Of a stretch of DNA of 11,872 bases, positions 7,843 through 11,872 are shown one piece after another. Source of the DNA: Bacteroidota bacterium (lineage in GTDB: Bacteria > Bacteroidota > Bacteroidia > Flavobacteriales > Weeksellaceae); the NCBI GenBank assembly GCA_023411265.1, contig JAEYOX010000043.1, positions 1 through 11,872 of the forward strand, in the 5' to 3' direction. The notes under the pieces were generated by a model that saw nothing but the letters and a program-made list of their open reading frames with translations, was not told where the DNA came from and made no database searches. Each line of letters starts with the position of its first letter. Positions within the stretch are counted from its first letter, which is position 1. The translations under genes and the position numbers were made by a program.

Positions 7843-10800
7843 TTTAAATTCTACACTGTCGTTATTATTCCTTCGGTTTTTATTTCTTTCTTTTTTTCTG
7901 AAAATATCCCGGAACTGGTTGTAATCCAAGGTGATGATAAATCCTACTCCGGTTTCAATGATCTGCCCCTGCAGGGCTACCTGGTATTCATTTTTCCGGT
8001 AGGCTCTCAGCATATATCTTCCGTCTTTTGAGAGGTTGTAGTCGATGGTTACATCGCCGGCAATGTTGGTTGTGTTTTCATTTTGTCGGGCATCTCCTTC
8101 CAATCCGAAGTTACTTCCTACAGAAACCTTGAGCCGGTCATCCAGCAGTCTTTTGCTGATGTCCACACCCAAGTCCGTTCTGGTATTTCTTGCTCCGCTT
8201 GTATAATCTTCTGAGGATTCCAGATCGAAGGTCAGGTCTACACCCTCAATGAGATCTGAGGCTAGATTATTCAGCTGCTGAGATAAAATTTTACTCACAC
8301 TCTGCCGCACCATGGTCCCTGCCGAAAGTCCTGCTTCGCTCTGGAAAGGATTTTCGCCGATAAAACGGTTCAGAAGCAATAAGGCAAAAACCTGCTTGTT
8401 CATTTCTGCTTCGTCATTTTTCAGCTGTGCCAGTTTGGCTTTGGTATCATCCAGCACCTGGGTGGATACCGACACGTTATCCTCATCAGTTGTAATGTCG
8501 AAAGTAATGACAGGTTTCAGCAATTCGCCGCTGAGTCTCAGCAGCGTATTAAACGGAATTCTCTGTTTGTACTGATTCATTTCTTCGGCCGATCTGCCGG
8601 AAAGCTGCTGCTCCAGTAAATCAATTGGCGCTGCCTCGGTTTTATAAACCGCGGTGATGTCAAGATCGGCAGCGGTTGGTTCACCTGTCCAGGTAATGGT
8701 ACTTCCTTTTTCGATATCGAAGCGGCGTTTCAGCATACTGACCGAAAGTTCATAGGCTCCTTCTTCCACAACATAAACGCCGACGAGCGTGGTTTTTCCC
8801 GACGGATCAATGCCGCCTGTGAGCTGTGCTTCTCCCTGAAGTTCCACAAAATCTCCGTTGGCTTTATCGATGATAATGGAAAGTTTGGCCTCCTTGTCCA
8901 CTTCTATGTTCACATTTACGTCCATCCCCTGAATCCTCGTTTCGGCCACCAGCGAATCGGCTTTGATGGTTTCCTGAAGCGCAATCTGATCCTGGTCTAT
9001 AAACTGAACAATACCCTCCCGATCCTGTAAAGACGGTGTGGACTGCGGTATTACAAAAGTAAAATTGGTATTGTCCGCTACTGCAATTCTGCCGTCTACT
9101 CTCGGTAGATCCAGATTTCCGCGTACCTGCAGTGCTGCATCCACAGCCAGAATTCCGTACATCATCGCATCATTCGACCGTTCGGAATTTACCAGTTTGA
9201 AATCCTGTGCATTCGCATCCAGGTTAAAATTGAACTCCCTGTAGGTTTCTGTCAGGATTTGGCCGTCAATTACCAGGGAATTTCCGTCTTTATCATTGAT
9301 TTTAAATCTGTTAAACTCTATTCCGCGGCCGGTAAAATCGATTTTATCATTAATATTGCGGAAATCGCTGCCGGTTTGGGCAATCATCAATCCGGCGTTG
9401 TTGAACTTCACACTTCCATGGAGATCGGGATTTTCCACCGTTCCCGTGATTTTCATATTACCGGAAAGATAGCCTTCGGTATTGGTGACGGCATTCATCG
9501 AAAATCCCTGAATTGTCTGCATCTGCAGCTGGCGCATGTTCATGTCCAGATTGAAAGTTCCTGAACTGGTATTGTAATCGCCAAGAATTTTCACATCGTT
9601 GCTGTTTCCTGAAAGGGTAATGTCCGCATTAAGGAGGTTTGCAGTGGTGTTGTTTACTTTAACATCCAGATTTCCCACCGGGCTTCCGTACACCAGGAGA
9701 TCGGTAATATCCAGATCGGAAACAAAGGTCATGTTGGTGTTTAGGTTGCGAAGCTGTGCCGTTCCGTTGATGGTTCCCTGTGCTAAAAGTGAATCTTTTC
9801 TGATGATTTCAGTGATGGTTTCAATTTTAAAGTCCTTCAGCGATACATTCAGCGGACTGCTGCCGGCCATGGATTCCGACTGAAGAAGAATTTCGCTGCC
9901 TGCGTTGGAAATCCGGAAATTATCTGCAAAAATGCCCTGTTCACCGATTACGATTTTATTATCCGGTGCCACCGCCCAGTCGTCATAATTCAGTCTCAGT
10001 CCGTCAGGATTCAGCGCAATTTCTGTAACCTCGTTAACGGAAACTGCTGTTCCGGCGATCAAATATTGGGTGACGTCTTTCTCGTCTTTTGTGGTGACGG
10101 AATATTGGATGGTATTATCAGACACATCGCCGCTGATATTGATTTTATCCAGTGCAAAACTTTCGCTCTGCAAAGCCGCGACGTCCAGTCTCAGCTGTAA
10201 AGCCTCGTTTTCATTGGTGATGAGCAGCGTTGCATCCTCTATGGTATTTTCTCCGTACAGGAGTTGCGGAATGCTTCCGTTCACTTCCAGTCTTCGGGAA
10301 TCGGCATCGAAATTACCGTTTAGGGTAATGGTTTGAAAGCTTTTTAAATCCGGTACAAACCTGCGGATCAGATCATCGTTTTTGATGCTGGCACTGAAGG
10401 TAAAATGCTGATTGGGATCGGTCTTTTGAAGAGTGCCGGGTTTCCGGAACTGATAATACTGATTCAATGTTTCCTGTAATGCTCCGAAAATCTGGGTCAT
10501 TTTATATTTCCCCGAAAGTTCGAGATCGGCAACCTGGGACTGGAGCGTTAGCTGATTCAGGCTGTCGGTAGAAACGGCGTTCAGGTACACCTCCTGAAGC
10601 GGGAAAATATCTTTAGTATCGGAAATGGCGAAGTTCTGCAGGCGAAGTTCACCGTTCAGGAAATCGGGGTTCAGGTTGGTGAAATCCCCTTCCAGTTGTC
10701 CGGCGATAATCATGGGATCCTGATAGAACCCAAGTTGATTCAGATCCAGTCGGACAATGTCCCCGTTTATTTTCACCGATGGATTATTTTCGCTGTAAAT

Positions 10801-11872
10801 TCCCGATGCTGCCAGCTTCAGGTTGGCATTCGGATCGCGGGAATCGAGGTTCAGGCGGTACGCGCCGCGGTTGATATTTCCTTCCAGATTCATATTCCGG
10901 TATCGGTACCCGTTGTAATCCGCTTCTTTTACAATGCCTTTTATATCGGCATCGGCCTGATTCAGGTCAAAACTCCGGCCTTTCGCTGCAATCTGAGCCG
11001 TCACCTTCCCGAGGTCCTTATTCTGAATTATTCTTCCGATCTGCAGATTTTGCAGATTGGCTTTCACATCGTACAGTTCATGGTTCTTGCGTCGCATATC
11101 CACCACAGCGTCCACGGTGGCATTCCCCAATGTTGAAATCAGCTTCAGTTCGGTGTCCACCTGCTCCGTGGTTCCTTTAGCATTTCCGGAAAGGGTGAAA
11201 AAAGAGGGAAGGGTAATATTGGAAGGAATGGTTCCTTTCGGAACGAGGCTGTACACTGTTTTTGCAGATGAAGAGAGTTCCCGGATATTAAGGTTATAAG
11301 ATAAATAATCCGGATTCATCGCATTTCTGATCTTTCCGGAGGCGTTCACTTTCATTTGATCCAGACCGGAAAGCTGAAGCGTCTGGATATGAAGATCATT
11401 CAGAGTTCCTCTCAGCCGGGTGTGCAGATTCAGTGTAGCGTTCGGATATTGGCTGAAAGGAGCGGTGTTTCTGAGGTCAGGGGCAAAAGTAAGAAGGTCT
11501 GCGAAGCCAATTTTAGAATTTCTGATATTCGCTGAAATCTGAACGCCGCCCGGATTTTCTGAAAGCTGTTCTATAGAATTGTAATTCAGGACAATTTCGT
11601 CGCGAAGGACGGTTTTGGGCGTCTGCAAATACAGGTTTCTCAGGAAGGCCTGCTTTTCGCGGTATGCAAAATCGGTTCTGAATTTCTGAATGTTCAATCC
11701 GTGGTTTTCCTGAATCTCAGCATTGTTGACTCTTCCTGCGAAGGTTCCGTTTTCCATTCTGAACTCTTCCAGATTCAGGTTGATATTGCTGAATTTAAGA
11801 TGATTGAAATCCATTCCCCGCCGCAATGGTGCAGCCGCGGTATTGTTGTACTCCGCCTGTACATCTTCCAGG
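7840..11872 (-). CDS. tamB: TamB (DUF490/AsmA-like) translocation and assembly module protein, 5'-truncated
   Basis: The frame is open to the right edge of the window, so the visible 1343 residues are the C-terminal part. The N-terminal membrane anchor and first portion lie outside. An in-frame TTG at 11826 is internal, because coding sequence continues upstream to 11872 (LEDVQAEYNNTAAAP). The protein is a long run of short alternating hydrophobic beta-strands with G-N-(F/I/L) turns (for example SGKIRNAM, KINGDI, LQVRGNLDLP), the pattern of the AsmA-like beta-groove that spans the periplasm and is thought to carry phospholipids between membranes. The last 400 or so residues match the TamB C-terminal domain, including a QVFALLLLNRFIGENPF segment, LGVDISKRLLDDRLKVSVG, and terminal amphipathic strands. 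A basic tail (RKKERNKNRRNNN) follows. TamB is inner-membrane anchored and contacts the outer-membrane TamA partner through its C-terminus, here encoded immediately downstream. I see no frameshift. Confidence 0.93.
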   Translation of the reverse strand, partial: LEDVQAEYNNTAAAPLRRGMDFNHLKFSNINLNLEEFRMENGTFAGRVNNAEIQENHGLNIQKFRTDFAYREKQAFLRNLYLQTPKTVLRDEIVLNYNSIEQLSENPGGVQISANIRNSKIGFADLLTFAPDLRNTAPFSQYPNATLNLHTRLRGTLNDLHIQTLQLSGLDQMKVNASGKIRNAMNPDYLSYNLNIRELSSSAKTVYSLVPKGTIPSNITLPSFFTLSGNAKGTTEQVDTELKLISTLGNATVDAVVDMRRKNHELYDVKANLQNLQIGRIIQNKDLGKVTAQIAAKGRSFDLNQADADIKGIVKEADYNGYRYRNMNLEGNINRGAYRLNLDSRDPNANLKLAASGIYSENNPSVKINGDIVRLDLNQLGFYQDPMIIAGQLEGDFTNLNPDFLNGELRLQNFAISDTKDIFPLQEVYLNAVSTDSLNQLTLQSQVADLELSGKYKMTQIFGALQETLNQYYQFRKPGTLQKTDPNQHFTFSASIKNDDLIRRFVPDLKSFQTITLNGNFDADSRRLEVNGSIPQLLYGENTIEDATLLITNENEALQLRLDVAALQSESFALDKINISGDVSDNTIQYSVTTKDEKDVTQYLIAGTAVSVNEVTEIALNPDGLRLNYDDWAVAPDNKIVIGEQGIFADNFRISNAGSEILLQSESMAGSSPLNVSLKDFKIETITEIIRKDSLLAQGTINGTAQLRNLNTNMTFVSDLDITDLLVYGSPVGNLDVKVNNTTANLLNADITLSGNSNDVKILGDYNTSSGTFNLDMNMRQLQMQTIQGFSMNAVTNTEGYLSGNMKITGTVENPDLHGSVKFNNAGLMIAQTGSDFRNINDKIDFTGRGIEFNRFKINDKDGNSLVIDGQILTETYREFNFNLDANAQDFKLVNSERSNDAMMYGILAVDAALQVRGNLDLPRVDGRIAVADNTNFTFVIPQSTPSLQDREGIVQFIDQDQIALQETIKADSLVAETRIQGMDVNVNIEVDKEAKLSIIIDKANGDFVELQGEAQLTGGIDPSGKTTLVGVYVVEEGAYELSVSMLKRRFDIEKGSTITWTGEPTAADLDITAVYKTEAAPIDLLEQQLSGRSAEEMNQYKQRIPFNTLLRLSGELLKPVITFDITTDEDNVSVSTQVLDDTKAKLAQLKNDEAEMNKQVFALLLLNRFIGENPFQSEAGLSAGTMVRQSVSKILSQQLNNLASDLIEGVDLTFDLESSEDYTSGARNTRTDLGVDISKRLLDDRLKVSVGSNFGLEGDARQNENTTNIAGDVTIDYNLSKDGRYMLRAYRKNEYQVALQGQIIETGVGFIITLDYNQFRDIFRKKERNKNRRNNNDSVEFK

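Noticed and set aside
10696..11136. Plus-strand open frame of 146 codons opposite tamB
   Set aside because: It lies wholly within tamB on the other strand, has no family resemblance and no upstream promoter or ribosome-binding signal.
11824..11826. TTG at 11826 as the true start of tamB
   Set aside because: The frame stays open to the window edge with TamB-like sequence. Nothing resembling a signal anchor follows the TTG, and the visible part lacks the N-terminal membrane segment that TamB should have.

Overview
The window looks like core chromosome from a member of the Bacteroidota, most likely a flavobacterium of the Chryseobacterium/Kaistella type (Weeksellaceae). This rests on protein resemblance (MutS, a lipoprotein TamA, a TamB), moderate-to-low GC, the absence of clear Shine-Dalgarno sequences, and a good match to the Bacteroidota promoter (TTTG, 19 bases, TAnnTTTG). 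The genus is an inference. I see no insertion sequence, phage gene, CRISPR array, tRNA or rRNA.

Layout: (1) positions 14-550, minus strand, a small SpoU/TrmH-type RNA 2'-O-ribose methyltransferase. (2) positions 551-688, a divergent intergenic region with a convincing promoter for the methyltransferase and a small dyad (591-602). (3) positions 689-3274, plus strand, a complete mutS. (4) positions 3305-11872, a compact run of four minus-strand genes that converges on mutS across only 30 bp. In order of transcription these are a 5'-truncated tamB (11872-7840), a lipoprotein TamA homologue of the TamL type (7840-5522), a YihY/BrkB-type polytopic inner-membrane protein (5484-4555), and an HI0933/BaiN-type flavoprotein (4510-3305). 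Gaps within the run are -1, 37 and 44 bp, so it is probably one transcription unit whose promoter lies beyond the right edge.

Functionally the left part holds nucleic-acid housekeeping genes (RNA methylation and mismatch repair). The right part is envelope biogenesis. TamB is a long periplasm-spanning AsmA-like protein, and TamL is its outer-membrane Omp85 partner. YihY is an inner-membrane protein whose co-location suggests a link to the same machinery. The flavoprotein has no obvious functional link and may simply be carried along.

No stretch over 300 bases lacks a gene. I did not find a previously undescribed system. The most useful leads are the tamB-tamL-yihY linkage with its 1-nt TAATG overlap, the lipoprotein form of TamA, the nearly leaderless promoter of the methyltransferase, and an in-frame 12-bp repeat at the end of yihY.
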